Source: a virus
DNA length: 64,000 nt
Direction: 5' to 3' (one strand)
IMG/VR virus record: IMGVR_UViG_3300009105_000002
Location: 31,320 to 95,319 of that record
Part shown: positions 1-9,015 of the stretch, in pieces
Position numbering within the stretch: position 1 is the first letter of the stretch
How the letters are laid out: each line of letters begins with the position of its first letter
The notes under the pieces: generated by a model
The model's input: only the letters and a program-made list of their open reading frames with translations
Database searches by the model: none
Told to the model about the DNA's origin: nothing
Made by a program: the position numbers and the translations under genes

Positions 1-483
1 CAGCAGAAATCTTTTGATAATATGAAGCGAGTTTTAGCCGGGGCCGCTCAGGAAAGTAAGGCGGCAGCGGTTGCTTTGTCAGCAATAAGAATTGGCGAAG
101 CGATTATGAATACAGCGGCAGGTGTTACATTTGCATTGGCTTCATATCCACCGCCAATAAGTTATGTGTGGGCAGCTATTACAGCAGCTATGGGCGCAAT
201 TGAAATTGCTACAATTGCATCAGTAGGTTTCGCAGAAGGGACTGATGAAATTCCTGCAAATGTATCTCCAGGAGAGATGATTGTGCCAAGGACATTTGCC
301 TCAGCTATCAGGTCAGGAGATATTACAGTTGCAGGCCCTGAGGGAAGCAATTCAGGAGGCAAGATAATTCAAGAATTAAATATTATATTTGAAGGTGATC
401 TTAAATTAGAAAATGATACAGACATAGAAGACCTTGCAGAACAGTTAGGCGATGAAATAGAACGCAATTTGAGGGTCGTATGA
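1..483 (+). CDS. Tail tape measure protein, C-terminal part
   Basis: The reading frame is open from the first base, so only the last 160 residues are present. It has the usual end of a tape measure protein: Ala-rich hydrophobic helices (residues about 30-70), then the motif GTDEIPANVSPGEMIVPR, which matches the 'G-T-D-x-I-P-A-x-L-S-P-G-E-x-V-I' ending of many siphovirus tape measures, and a charged tail. It would set tail length and sit in the tail lumen. The next gene overlaps its stop by 4 bp and encodes a distal tail protein, the standard order. Assignment rests on the C-terminal motif and context. Confidence 0.75.
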   Translation, partial: QQKSFDNMKRVLAGAAQESKAAAVALSAIRIGEAIMNTAAGVTFALASYPPPISYVWAAITAAMGAIEIATIASVGFAEGTDEIPANVSPGEMIVPRTFASAIRSGDITVAGPEGSNSGGKIIQELNIIFEGDLKLENDTDIEDLAEQLGDEIERNLRVV

Positions 484-1220
484 TATATACATTAATGTTT
501 GGGTCTTATACATTTCCAAATCAAACCTTTGAAGTAGAAAGTTTACCTCTGGTCAATAATATTAAACAAAATACTGTACCTCGCAGGCATGGTAGTATTA
601 TTCAGGATCCATATCTTAAAGCGAGAAAGATTAAAGTAAAAGGGACTATTCATAATGCCACCCGGGCTACTGCATGGACAGAATTTATGGATATGCAGGA
701 AGCGTTATTGGCAAGCGAAGATAAATTTTATCATCGCGCAGATAGGTATGTAAATTGTTGTTGCAATAAAATAACTCCTAAATTTGCAGAAGGGACAGAT
801 AAAGGTGTTATTAATATAAATATAGATTTTATATCACAGGATCCGTTTTTTTATATGGCAGCGGCATCTTATAGCGATGTCAATAATCCTGTAGGAGTAA
901 CATTATCTTTTAATATAAATGGATTAGGTAATGTTTTTGCTGAACCTATAATTTACATATGCGCGACAGGTGGAACGATAACAGATGAGATTCAGCTTGA
1001 AAACCAGACAACAAAAGAACTCTTTGTATTTAATGGCGTAGTTAATAATGGCGTAACCTTAGAAATAGATACCAAGGATTTTACGGTAGAAAACAATGCA
1101 GTTGACGGGATAAGTGAATTTGGAGGAGATTTTTTAACTGTAGCAGCGGGTTCAAATTTATTTAGATTTGTAGGAGCTACATGCAGGGTTACAGTGGAAC
1201 ATAAATCAAGGTGGTATTGA
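480..1220 (+). CDS. Distal tail protein (Dit-like)
   Basis: 246 residues. The N-terminal half (frame-defining residues about 10-120, with 'PRRHGSII' and a long stretch of strands ending in 'DFISQDPFFY') resembles siphovirus Dit proteins, which form the hexameric hub joining tail tube to tip. The C-terminal half is beta-rich like the galectin-type domain of Dit proteins. Order tape measure, Dit, tail hub is conserved in siphoviruses and supports the call. It overlaps the upstream stop by 4 bp. Confidence 0.7.
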   Translation: MIYTLMFGSYTFPNQTFEVESLPLVNNIKQNTVPRRHGSIIQDPYLKARKIKVKGTIHNATRATAWTEFMDMQEALLASEDKFYHRADRYVNCCCNKITPKFAEGTDKGVININIDFISQDPFFYMAAASYSDVNNPVGVTLSFNINGLGNVFAEPIIYICATGGTITDEIQLENQTTKELFVFNGVVNNGVTLEIDTKDFTVENNAVDGISEFGGDFLTVAAGSNLFRFVGATCRVTVEHKSRWY

Positions 1221-2329
1221 TGAGGCACAGGATAGAAATCAGAGATACGAATTTTGATATATTGGAAGTATTAGAAAAAGAAGCAACGAAAATCCAATGG
1301 GAATATAAAAGGATAGGTGGATGTGGAAATTTTTCATTTATATTACCAAGGAAATTTGATGATGTAGGATACGTTCGGGGTGATTTTAATATTCGGATTT
1401 ATAAGAGAACAGGAGCTGGGACATTTAGCCTTTGGTATCAGGGACTGATAGAAGATAGGTCGCCTGCATTGGGAGATAATGAAAAGGTGCAAGTCAGAGG
1501 ATTTGGATATTCATCACAGCTTGAAAGGATACATGTTAGTAAAACTTATACATCGGATGAAATAAGCGTCATAGTAAAAGATATCCTCGATACTTATGTT
1601 ACGCCAAATACAAATATTGCGTATGATGCAGGAGATATAGAAGCTACTTCATTTACAGCAGATAGTTTAGAATTTAAAAATGTCTCAGCAGCTAGTGCAT
1701 TTAAGACGTTAGCCGATCTTGTAGGAACAAGAGAATGGGGAGTCGGAAAAGATAGAAAATTTTTCTTTAAGGCAAGATCTACAGCAGTTAATTATAGATT
1801 CTGGTTGGGGAAAAATATCACAAAAGTAAATCAACTTGATACATTTAGACAAATAATCAATAGGATGCTTATAGAAGGCGGTGATGTTGCAGGCACAAAA
1901 TATACGAGAACTATTAACAGGGCAGCTAGTCAGGTTAAATATGGACTCAGGGAAAAGGTTATCCAAAATGCAGCCATAGTGACAAATACAGTAGCAGATC
2001 AATATGGAAGCGCGGTCCTTGATGAAAATGAGAATATGTCGCGCAGGGTGACATGTGAACAGATAGATAATGAAACTTTAATAGAGGATAGCGTTCCATT
2101 AGGAATGGCGGTTATAAAGGAAGCAGGTATAAGGTATAGTGAGAAATATTACGGAGTATTTTTGTACGCAGGAGTCATTGAATATCAAATCAATAAGATA
2201 TTGTATAAGTTAGATGACAGCGGAGGTTTATCAAAAAAATTCAGTTTAGGGAAATTGAGGCCAAGTACTACTGAGAGCTTAAAGGGAATAGAATACGAAA
2301 TTGAGCAGCTTAGAGCTGCGAGGGAGTAA
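1220..2329 (+). CDS. Tail hub / tail-associated protein (Gp37-like)
   Basis: 369 residues from the ATG at 1220, which overlaps the upstream TGA by one base and has AAGGTGG about 6 nt before it; an in-frame GTG at 1211 is less likely. The protein opens with strands typical of the tail hub fold ('RIEIRDTNFDIL', 'WEYKRIGGCGNFSFILP') and has a central 'FKTLADLVGTREWGVGKDRK' block like siphovirus ReqiPepy6 Gp37-type hubs. It should form the base of the tail tip under the Dit ring. No peptidase or lytic motif is visible. Confidence 0.65.
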   Translation: MRHRIEIRDTNFDILEVLEKEATKIQWEYKRIGGCGNFSFILPRKFDDVGYVRGDFNIRIYKRTGAGTFSLWYQGLIEDRSPALGDNEKVQVRGFGYSSQLERIHVSKTYTSDEISVIVKDILDTYVTPNTNIAYDAGDIEATSFTADSLEFKNVSAASAFKTLADLVGTREWGVGKDRKFFFKARSTAVNYRFWLGKNITKVNQLDTFRQIINRMLIEGGDVAGTKYTRTINRAASQVKYGLREKVIQNAAIVTNTVADQYGSAVLDENENMSRRVTCEQIDNETLIEDSVPLGMAVIKEAGIRYSEKYYGVFLYAGVIEYQINKILYKLDDSGGLSKKFSLGKLRPSTTESLKGIEYEIEQLRAARE

Positions 2330-2330
2330 A

Positions 2331-2564
2331 ATGGAAAATCCATATCAGCCTTTAAAAGTAGAAGATGTTGAGGAAAAGATAAAACTTAATGCAAAAAAAG
2401 GAATAAAAATAAGAAAGTTACGGGATTTATTATATGAAGAATTATTTAAAGCAGAGAGAACGCTTTTGAAAATTCAAGCATCACTGCATTCGATAGAAAT
2501 ACAAAATCAGAATTTACGGGAACAGATTAAAATTATAGAAAGGAAGATAAATCATGGCAGCTGA
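2331..2564 (+). CDS. Small coiled-coil tail-region protein
   Basis: 77 residues from ATG 2331, preceded by GAGGGA right at the end of the tail hub gene. Strongly charged (Lys/Glu) and helical throughout, with heptad-like spacing of Leu/Ile from about residue 15 to 70. No family recognised. Its place between hub and fibre genes suggests a small linker or chaperone. It overlaps the next start by 11 bp. Confidence 0.55.
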   Translation: MENPYQPLKVEDVEEKIKLNAKKGIKIRKLRDLLYEELFKAERTLLKIQASLHSIEIQNQNLREQIKIIERKINHGS

Positions 2565-3276
2565 TTATCCTGGAAGTATAAAAACATTTACAACGAAGAC
2601 TGACAAAGTTGACCTTGTAATGGCAGCTCATGTAAACGATATCCAAGCAGAAGTCGTAGCCATAGAAACAGAGTTAGGCGCGGATGTCGCAGGCAGCGCA
2701 ACGGATTTAGTTACTAGGCTTGCCATTTCACTGGCAGATAGCGGAGCTTTGGCGCAGGGGACAAGTATGCCTGGAACTCCAGTTATAGGCCAGCCGTTTT
2801 ATCGAACAGATGAGGATATTTTTTATATATATGATGGCGCAGCGTGGGATGCCATAGGTATGCCTACGGCAACCGCAGGTGATATATTATATGCTTCTGC
2901 GGAAAATACGTGGTCAAAACTTACTAAAGGAACTTCTGGACAATTTCTTAAAATAGGAGCAACAATTCCCGCATGGGCTCATCTAATTGCTAAAGGAACA
3001 TATACAGGCGACGGAAATGCCACTAAAGCAATAACAGGCGTGGGATTTCAACCTACTGCTCTTATTGTATGGGGTAGAACTGGAGCTGCGTTTGATATGG
3101 GTATAAAAACTTCTGATGACATAGGATTAAGTTCTGCGATAGTAGGTGCTGCAATAAGTGATGACCAGATTCGATCTCTTGACGCAGATGGATTTACAGT
3201 TGGAGATGGGACAGATGATGCTAATAGATTAAATATTAACGCTGAGTCATATAACTATATTGCTTTAAATATATAA
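2554..3276 (+). CDS. Tail fibre-like protein
   Basis: 240 residues. The N-terminal 60 residues ('VDLVMAAHVNDIQAEVVAIETELG') match the short helical segment found at the start of many tail fibre/appendage proteins. The middle has the phrases 'GTPVIGQPFYRTDEDIFYIYDGAAWDAIG' (split domain, common in phage appendages) and 'GDILYASAENTWSKL'. The C-terminal half is Gly/Asp-rich beta structure. No signal peptide, unlike its three downstream neighbours. Expected to be a virion appendage that touches the host. Confidence 0.65.
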   Translation: MAADYPGSIKTFTTKTDKVDLVMAAHVNDIQAEVVAIETELGADVAGSATDLVTRLAISLADSGALAQGTSMPGTPVIGQPFYRTDEDIFYIYDGAAWDAIGMPTATAGDILYASAENTWSKLTKGTSGQFLKIGATIPAWAHLIAKGTYTGDGNATKAITGVGFQPTALIVWGRTGAAFDMGIKTSDDIGLSSAIVGAAISDDQIRSLDADGFTVGDGTDDANRLNINAESYNYIALNI

Positions 3277-3301
3277 AATGAACAAACAAAGGGAGGGTAT
3301 C

Positions 3302-4552
3302 ATGAACAAGTTATTAGTATTGATTTTTGCAGCTTTGTTAATGGTTCCGGGCATTGCAGGAGCATCGGATAATGCCAGAGACATCGGAAATACTGGGTAT
3401 ATAGATACTGCTGTTGTGATAGCTGACGTAACGACCGCTAATACGGCCGCAGTCAATACGAGCAATCAGTTAGAAGTAAAGTCCAATGTAGATGATGAAG
3501 CAGATAGTACTTACTACCAAGATGATGCAGATTGGACAGATAATACCTCAGATCATCAGTTGATAGGTGGCATATATCAAGGCACGCCTCATTCTATTAC
3601 TGATGGGGATACCGGGCCGATATCTTTGACAGCAAATGGATTTGTAAAGGTTAGTGATGGTGGGACAGATTTAAACGTGGAAGTTACAGAAACTTCTTTT
3701 GACGCTACACAAGCAACGCATGACAGCTTAAATTGTAATGCTAATATTCAGCAGGGTGATGCTGATATTGCTTCTGATAATGAATTATATGTAAGGGGTT
3801 CTGGAACAGCCGGCACTGCTGATGAAGCAGTCCTTACAATTCAGGGAATAACTTCCATGACACCGGTGATTGTAACTGGTGACTCGGCAGGTTCTTTAAC
3901 AGTAGATCAAGCGACTGCTACCAATTTAAAGGTACAGATTTTTGGTGATGATATAACCTCTGCTATAAATACTGATGCAACAGGAGATCTACAAATCGAC
4001 GTGGCCACTATTGCCGCAGGGGATAATAATATAGGAAATGTCGATATAGTGACTCTACCCTCTGGCAATTTAGGCCAACAGGCAATGGCCGCATCACTAT
4101 CAATTGTACCTGCGAGTGATATTACTGATACAACATATATAGGTGATATAAAATTCGGAGAAGCATTGCCTGCAGGTTCAAGCAATATAGGCGATGTAGA
4201 TGTTCTTACGCAAGGCATGGCGCTTGCAAGAAAGGAATCTACGCAGGATTTAAATGTCGGGGCATTAAGCTATACGACGAACTTTGCAGCTAAAACGAGA
4301 GTAAAACAGATATTATTTACTGCATCGGGATCGATAACTCAAACAGTTACCTTTACATTTGATAGCACAACAGGCGCAACTTATGACACGGTGATTGCAA
4401 GTGAGGATTTAGTAAGTGAAACAAATTATACATACATTCCCTCAGGAGAACTAATATTGGCGAGCGGCGATGAGATTCTTATTGCATGTACTAATTCAGG
4501 GACACCTGCGGTTAATGCTTATGTAACGGTCATAGGAGAAACTTTAAATTAA
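3302..4552 (+). CDS. Secreted beta-rich fibre-like protein
   Basis: 416 residues from ATG 3302, chosen because GGGAGG lies 6 nt upstream and the product then begins with a clean Sec signal peptide (Lys at residue 3, hydrophobic residues 4-19, likely cut after 'GIAGA'). The mature protein is rich in Thr, Asp, Gly and Val with loose repeats ('SDNELYVRG', 'IGNVDIVTLP', 'SNIGDVDVLTQ'), typical of fibre shafts. Signal peptides are not expected on ordinary tail fibres. Function unknown; it could be an exported decoy, an adhesin or a virion protein matured through the envelope. Confidence 0.6.
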   Translation: MNKLLVLIFAALLMVPGIAGASDNARDIGNTGYIDTAVVIADVTTANTAAVNTSNQLEVKSNVDDEADSTYYQDDADWTDNTSDHQLIGGIYQGTPHSITDGDTGPISLTANGFVKVSDGGTDLNVEVTETSFDATQATHDSLNCNANIQQGDADIASDNELYVRGSGTAGTADEAVLTIQGITSMTPVIVTGDSAGSLTVDQATATNLKVQIFGDDITSAINTDATGDLQIDVATIAAGDNNIGNVDIVTLPSGNLGQQAMAASLSIVPASDITDTTYIGDIKFGEALPAGSSNIGDVDVLTQGMALARKESTQDLNVGALSYTTNFAAKTRVKQILFTASGSITQTVTFTFDSTTGATYDTVIASEDLVSETNYTYIPSGELILASGDEILIACTNSGTPAVNAYVTVIGETLN

Positions 4553-4586
4553 CGAAAAAAGAAAACAGATTAAAAGGAGGACAGAC

Positions 4587-6290
4587 ATGAAAAGTAAAAT
4601 TTTGATATTGCTCTTGGCATTGGCATTTGTTGCATCTAGTTCATTTGCTGATGAGAAAAGAGTTGACGGGAAAAAGGTAGAGACCTTCAAGCGTATCACA
4701 GTAGATACTATTAGAGGGGACTCTACAAATGGTTTATATATTGATTCGGATAGGGATGGGGTGACCGAGGCAACAGTTACGGCTTCAGGAGACATAACTG
4801 CAACAAGTTCTTTTATTATTGGCTCGGCTGATATAAATGAAACTGATTTAGAAAAACTTGATGGTATAACTAATGGAACAGCAGTAGCCAATAAAGCCTT
4901 GGTGACCGATGTAAATATTGACATAGATTTAGGTACTGGTGATATGGATGTTACTAATTTAGTCGCAGATGGGACATCAAATCTTATTGGTGCAGTTACC
5001 ATAGGAACTGCTACATCAGCCGCAGGCAATCTTTCAATGTATGACGCAGGGACTCTTACTCTTTATGAGGATGGTGATAATTTTAATGTTACCTTGCAAT
5101 GTAATTCAGGGGAGGCAGTAGGAACACTTACTGGAGGCTTAGATGTTTCAGGTGTAATAACTTCAACGTCTCCCGTATTTACCACGCCTAATTTGGGAAC
5201 GCCATCGGCCTTAGTAGGAACAAATATATCAGGAACAGCGGCAAATCTGACAGCAGGCTCAGTAACAAATGCCACCTTAACGACTGCTCTTACTGTAGAT
5301 ACAGGCACGGTTACATTAACTGGTAACGTAGCAAATAGTTCTGTTTTAACTATTGGTGCCGGGGCAGTATCAGTATCAGGAAGTAATACCGGTGACAATT
5401 CAGGAACAGATGATCAGACTTTAGCTGAAGTATTAGCGAGTGGCGCTGACGGGAACGATGTAGATATAACTTCACTCGGTAAATTAGAGTTCTTTGACGC
5501 AGGATTATATTTAGACGCTGACGCTGACGGGGTAATGAATATAACCTCGGATAATACACTTGAATTACATTCTGCTGACTGGGATATATCTACAACTGGT
5601 GCGATTACTAATGCCGCAATAGATGCAGACAATAATACTGTTACCAATATAGTTATAGGTGCGGAATGCACAGGAGCTTCTACTTCATTAACTGACACAG
5701 CAGATATTTTTTATGACGCTGAATTGACAGCGGCAGCAGTAGAGGCAGCACTTACAAATGACGCGATAGATTTTGGAACAGGCGTTGTAACAGCTGCTGG
5801 ATTTACTCTTGCTGCCAATGAAAATATTACTCTTGGTGCTCAGACATTAGACCATGACGGAACTGATTTTGTATTCAATGACAGCGTAAATGCTGGGGCA
5901 AATGCTATCAAATCAACCGTCAATATGCCTGGAGTGCCTCATCATTTAATCTTCAACGTGGCTAATCCCAATGTCAGGGCTACAGCGGATACCCAAATAT
6001 GTATCTGGCCATTAACGCCTGCGGCATTTAATATAGATAAAATAGAAGTAACGCTTGACGCTGCCGGAAATGAAGTAGCGGGGGATTTAAAGTATGCGGA
6101 CACTTTTATAGGCTTGGCAAATCCAGTATTAATAGAAACTTTTGACACTACAAACGGTGTCCGTAGTGATAGCTCTATGTCTGGGACTGCTGATGTTCCT
6201 GCATCAAAGTGTCTATACATACAATTTGACTCTGTTCCTAATGCGGCTATTTTGCAAATGTCGGTAGACATAACTTTTAATTACGATTAA
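4587..6290 (+). CDS. Secreted repeat-rich fibre-like protein
   Basis: 567 residues; AAAGGAGG lies 7 nt before the ATG. Residues 1-21 form a Sec signal peptide (MKSKILILLLALAFVASSSFA). The rest is low-complexity beta-repeat sequence (Thr, Asn, Gly, Asp, Ala), including a 'TPNLGTPSALVGTNISGTA' segment that is widespread in phage tail fibre shafts, and a compact C-terminal domain of about 120 residues ending 'MSVDITFNYD'. Asp-rich loops such as 'DSDRDGVTE' could bind calcium. Tail fibre architecture combined with an export signal is unusual. Confidence 0.6.
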   Translation: MKSKILILLLALAFVASSSFADEKRVDGKKVETFKRITVDTIRGDSTNGLYIDSDRDGVTEATVTASGDITATSSFIIGSADINETDLEKLDGITNGTAVANKALVTDVNIDIDLGTGDMDVTNLVADGTSNLIGAVTIGTATSAAGNLSMYDAGTLTLYEDGDNFNVTLQCNSGEAVGTLTGGLDVSGVITSTSPVFTTPNLGTPSALVGTNISGTAANLTAGSVTNATLTTALTVDTGTVTLTGNVANSSVLTIGAGAVSVSGSNTGDNSGTDDQTLAEVLASGADGNDVDITSLGKLEFFDAGLYLDADADGVMNITSDNTLELHSADWDISTTGAITNAAIDADNNTVTNIVIGAECTGASTSLTDTADIFYDAELTAAAVEAALTNDAIDFGTGVVTAAGFTLAANENITLGAQTLDHDGTDFVFNDSVNAGANAIKSTVNMPGVPHHLIFNVANPNVRATADTQICIWPLTPAAFNIDKIEVTLDAAGNEVAGDLKYADTFIGLANPVLIETFDTTNGVRSDSSMSGTADVPASKCLYIQFDSVPNAAILQMSVDITFNYD

Positions 6291-6349
6291 ACAAGTTGGA
6301 TTGAACGACTGAAATTTTTTAAGTTAACGACAAGACAAGGGGATCTCAA

Positions 6350-7213
6350 ATGAAAATACTTAAAATTGCATTAGGACTTTTGTTATTGTTTTCGACATCG
6401 GTCTATGCTTTTACCCCGCCTACAGAAGAATACACTTCTGACGAGTATACTAGACTGCTGCTTCATATGAATAATGACGCGTGGGCTGATGACGGGGAAA
6501 CTGGGCATACCCCAACAGCGGAAGGTGACCCCGCATTTGACGCCGTCAATAAGAAGTTTGGTTCTCATTCAGGAGAGTTTGACGGGAATGACTACATAAC
6601 TTATCCAGATCACGCTGATTGGTATTATGCAACAGGTCTTCTCACCATAGATTATTGGATAAGATTCGCAACCGACCCTACAGCATTATCTACGACATTG
6701 ATGTATGAGCAGTATGAAGATGGTTCTAATTATGCTCAAATAGCAATTGATGGTAGTGGAAAATTATACCTTTATTACTTTGAGGGAGCAGCTTCTACTG
6801 CTGTGGCTTTTAATACTTCGAGCGCAGTCTTTTTAGCTGCCGACACTTGGTATCACGTCGCAGTAGTTAGATATGGGACAGGCGAAAACAATATGTATGT
6901 GTTTATAGATGGCGATTCAAAATCTTTATCTTGGGCTGCGACCTTAGCAGCAAATGAGGAACTCGGGGATATAGCAGCTCTCATAGCTATTGGCGCGGAA
7001 AACGGCGGGACAAAGGGGTTAAATGGATTGCTTGATGAATACAGGATAAGCAAGGGCATCGCAAGGGATTGGATCCCTCCTGACATAGGAAATGTGATGA
7101 TGATACAATGTGTTAAAAATTACATCAATAATTTAAACCCCGATAAGATAGGCACTCCAATGTGGAGCTGTAAGATAAAGTTAATGTGTTGGTGGAAAAA
7201 TTTGAAAGGATGA
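6350..7213 (+). CDS. Secreted LamG / concanavalin-like domain protein
   Basis: 287 residues. A Sec signal peptide covers residues 1-20. Residues about 30-240 form a laminin-G/concanavalin A-like jelly roll ('LLLHMNNDAW', 'WHVAVVRYG'-type strand, 'NNMYVFIDGDSKSLSW', 'GLLDEYRISKGIARDW'), a fold that binds sugars. A close homologue lies on the minus strand at 26844-28082. The last 45 residues (Cys/Trp/Lys-rich) do not look like a domain and may be read past an old frameshift. AAGGGGATCT precedes the ATG. Confidence 0.7.
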   Translation: MKILKIALGLLLLFSTSVYAFTPPTEEYTSDEYTRLLLHMNNDAWADDGETGHTPTAEGDPAFDAVNKKFGSHSGEFDGNDYITYPDHADWYYATGLLTIDYWIRFATDPTALSTTLMYEQYEDGSNYAQIAIDGSGKLYLYYFEGAASTAVAFNTSSAVFLAADTWYHVAVVRYGTGENNMYVFIDGDSKSLSWAATLAANEELGDIAALIAIGAENGGTKGLNGLLDEYRISKGIARDWIPPDIGNVMMIQCVKNYINNLNPDKIGTPMWSCKIKLMCWWKNLKG

Positions 7214-7512
7214 TCATGCCTCCAGAACAGGTTTGTAATAAACATGACGAAACCATGACGCGTTTATTCTCAAAGATAGAAGAGAATGAAAAAGCCCAAG
7301 CAATATTTGTAGCTGAAGTAAAAGGATATATTCAGAACACAAATTCCTTTATACAAAAAGCGGACAAGGTTTTATTCGGAGACGAAAGAGGCAATGGGAT
7401 CATTACTCAGCTTAAGGTTTTATTGAAACATGTAAGTATTCAATGGACCTTAATTATTATCATATTAGGCGGTATAGTAGGAATAGGAATTAAAATGGTG
7501 TGGGGTGGATAA
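7210..7512 (+). CDS. Coiled-coil protein with C-terminal membrane anchor (holin-associated type)
   Basis: About 100 residues. ATG 7210 overlaps the upstream stop as ATGA; ATG 7216 behind GAAAGG is an equal choice. A charged helix of about 70 residues is followed by one hydrophobic segment (WTLIIIILGGIVGIGIKMV) at the C-terminus. Layout resembles XhlA-type lysis accessory proteins. It is followed directly by a two-helix membrane protein, as in XhlA/holin pairs. Family assignment is by architecture only. Confidence 0.5.
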   Translation: MIMPPEQVCNKHDETMTRLFSKIEENEKAQAIFVAEVKGYIQNTNSFIQKADKVLFGDERGNGIITQLKVLLKHVSIQWTLIIIILGGIVGIGIKMVWGG

Positions 7513-7769
7513 TGATGAATGTTTGGACATTTCTTTCAATAGTAGTTCTAGCGATTGTCGCATTAGAAATAATCAAAATCAAACCTGAACCGCCTTTCGA
7601 TCAACTTCTCAAACCCCGATCACTCTACGCTGGGATGATCTATTTGACATTCTGTTATCTTGCAGTTGTGGGAAAGATAGAAGCCCGTTTTGTAGTGGAA
7701 ATAGTAATGTTATTAATGGCATTTTATTTCGGCTTTAAGGCCGGACAAAAAACAGGAGGTGTAAAATGA
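7512..7769 (+). CDS. Small two-helix membrane protein (holin candidate)
   Basis: 85 residues from ATG 7512, which overlaps the upstream TAA and follows GGGGTGG. Two hydrophobic helices (residues about 3-20 and 42-75) separated by a loop with 'PEPPFDQLLKPRS', then a short basic tail. Size, topology and place between a coiled-coil anchor protein and other lysis-type genes fit a holin. No specific holin family is recognised. Confidence 0.5.
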   Translation: MMNVWTFLSIVVLAIVALEIIKIKPEPPFDQLLKPRSLYAGMIYLTFCYLAVVGKIEARFVVEIVMLLMAFYFGFKAGQKTGGVK

Positions 7770-8167
7770 AAGCATTATGTATTGTGATGGTTTCAATCAT
7801 GGTGTTGTGTGGTAGTGCTTTGGCAGAAGATTTATCAATTGAAGATTCATTAAAGAAATTACCTGCTCTTAAGCAAGGCATTGCATATTCTTTAATGGAA
7901 CACGATATCCATTATCTTAGCACTCTGGAATTAATCAACTGGAAAGGTATAGCTTTTGAGGCCGGATATTCTTCAAAGGATAAGGTTGTAGGAGTTATAA
8001 GTTATGAACTTCTAAAACTTAAGGATCTCGGGGTAACAGTACCAGTATTAGATCTTATCGAATGCAGGGTAGGCACTTATGCAGGCTGGGGTAGGCTTGG
8101 CGTAACAAAGGGCAATAATGAGTATGATTATGGACTTTCGGCTACCCTTATAAATATTAAGTTTTAA
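7766..8167 (+). CDS. Small secreted protein with barrel-like C-terminus
   Basis: 133 residues; AGGAGGTGTAAA precedes the ATG. Sec signal peptide at residues 1-20 (cut after 'CGSALA'). The mature part ends in alternating strands and a terminal Phe ('YDYGLSATLINIKF'), the ending typical of Gram-negative outer-membrane beta-barrel proteins. It is short for a barrel. Its position in the lysis cluster suggests an envelope role, but function is unknown. Confidence 0.55.
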   Translation: MKALCIVMVSIMVLCGSALAEDLSIEDSLKKLPALKQGIAYSLMEHDIHYLSTLELINWKGIAFEAGYSSKDKVVGVISYELLKLKDLGVTVPVLDLIECRVGTYAGWGRLGVTKGNNEYDYGLSATLINIKF

Positions 8168-8218
8168 AGGGTTTTAAGGGGCGTATTTTAATGATCTATG
8201 GTCCGGAGGTGATAAGAT

Positions 8219-8431
8219 ATGGCAGGATGGGGTTCTTTTTTAGGCGGTTTAATGGAAAAACTGCCTATCCAAGGCAGGGTAGAGCGGTGGAAAAATAAAC
8301 TTGAGAATCTGGAAAAGAAGAGAAAGGAGCTACTTAAAAGTGAATGGACTCCTGAAAAAGGTAAAATGCTCGATCGTATTGATCGCGATATTGACAAGCT
8401 CAATCAGCTGCTCAAGAACAAGGCCAATTGA
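8219..8431 (+). CDS. Small helical protein, possible spanin partner
   Basis: 70 residues with a strong GGAGGTGAT site 5 nt before the ATG. A weakly hydrophobic N-terminus (GWGSFLGGLMEKLPI) leads into a Lys/Glu-rich helix with coiled-coil character. It overlaps a second frame that encodes a lipoprotein-like peptide (8340-8540). Nested small genes like this at the end of a lysis cluster recall Rz/Rz1 pairs, though no clear transmembrane helix is present here. Confidence 0.5.
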   Translation: MAGWGSFLGGLMEKLPIQGRVERWKNKLENLEKKRKELLKSEWTPEKGKMLDRIDRDIDKLNQLLKNKAN

Positions 8432-8540
8432 TACGGAACCTATAAGGTCTATGTGGGGTAGCAAAGAGCAAGTAATAGAGTTTTTACAGAGCCCGCAAGC
8501 TCAGGCAGAGAGATGGCTTGTGCAGGCATTGGGGGATTAA
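8340..8540 (+). CDS. Candidate o-spanin-like lipoprotein overlapping 8219-8431
   Basis: 66 residues if started at GTG 8340 (AAAGGAG about 11 nt upstream); a TTG at 8301 is possible. A basic N-terminus is followed by a hydrophobic stretch and a cysteine (VLIAILTSSISC), like a lipoprotein signal, although the -3 residue is Ser rather than Leu. The mature part is short, Pro/Arg- then Gln/Glu-rich. The frame is embedded in and runs past the neighbour gene, as Rz1 genes do. Confidence 0.4.
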   Translation: MNGLLKKVKCSIVLIAILTSSISCSRTRPIDTEPIRSMWGSKEQVIEFLQSPQAQAERWLVQALGD

Positions 8541-8541
8541 G

Positions 8542-9015
8542 ATGAGCGAATATGACATTATTTGGCTGGCAAGCGGATCTGGAATAGGTCTTGTTATTGC
8601 TTCTACGCTTTACTCTATTGGAGGTCGGGCAAAGAAGATAATACGACGATTAGGTGGAGCTCTTGTTTTAGCATTGACCGTTAATATAATCTCTGGATTT
8701 AAAGGTATATGGACAGGGCAATTGCTTTTAATACTACCTTTATTATTCGCGGGATTTAGCATGGGATATGGTGCAGATTTTGTCCCAATGAAAATATTAA
8801 GACGCACTCTTTATATGCTCGGGGTATGTGCTTCTGGTGCTATATTTATCTGGGCATTCGGTGGCAATGCTTGGTGGGTTTTCATTCCACACATTGGGAT
8901 AGGAGCTTGGTCGATTTATTTAGGGGTTAGAAATCCTATCGATGCAGCTGCAGAGGAATTTTTTATCAGCATGCTCTTGAATCTAGGACTTTGTATGTAC
9001 CCGTTTATTGCCTAG
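8542..9015 (+). CDS. Polytopic membrane protein
   Basis: 157 residues from ATG 8542, two bases after the preceding stop region. About five hydrophobic helices cover nearly the whole length, with Gly-rich turns and Trp residues ('IWAFGGNAWWVFIPHIGIGAW'). No family recognised. A similar-sized polytopic protein with Gly/Trp-rich loops lies in the other virion module at 22439-22915. Its 3' end overlaps the convergent gene 8983-9717 by 33 bp. Confidence 0.6.
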   Translation: MSEYDIIWLASGSGIGLVIASTLYSIGGRAKKIIRRLGGALVLALTVNIISGFKGIWTGQLLLILPLLFAGFSMGYGADFVPMKILRRTLYMLGVCASGAIFIWAFGGNAWWVFIPHIGIGAWSIYLGVRNPIDAAAEEFFISMLLNLGLCMYPFIA

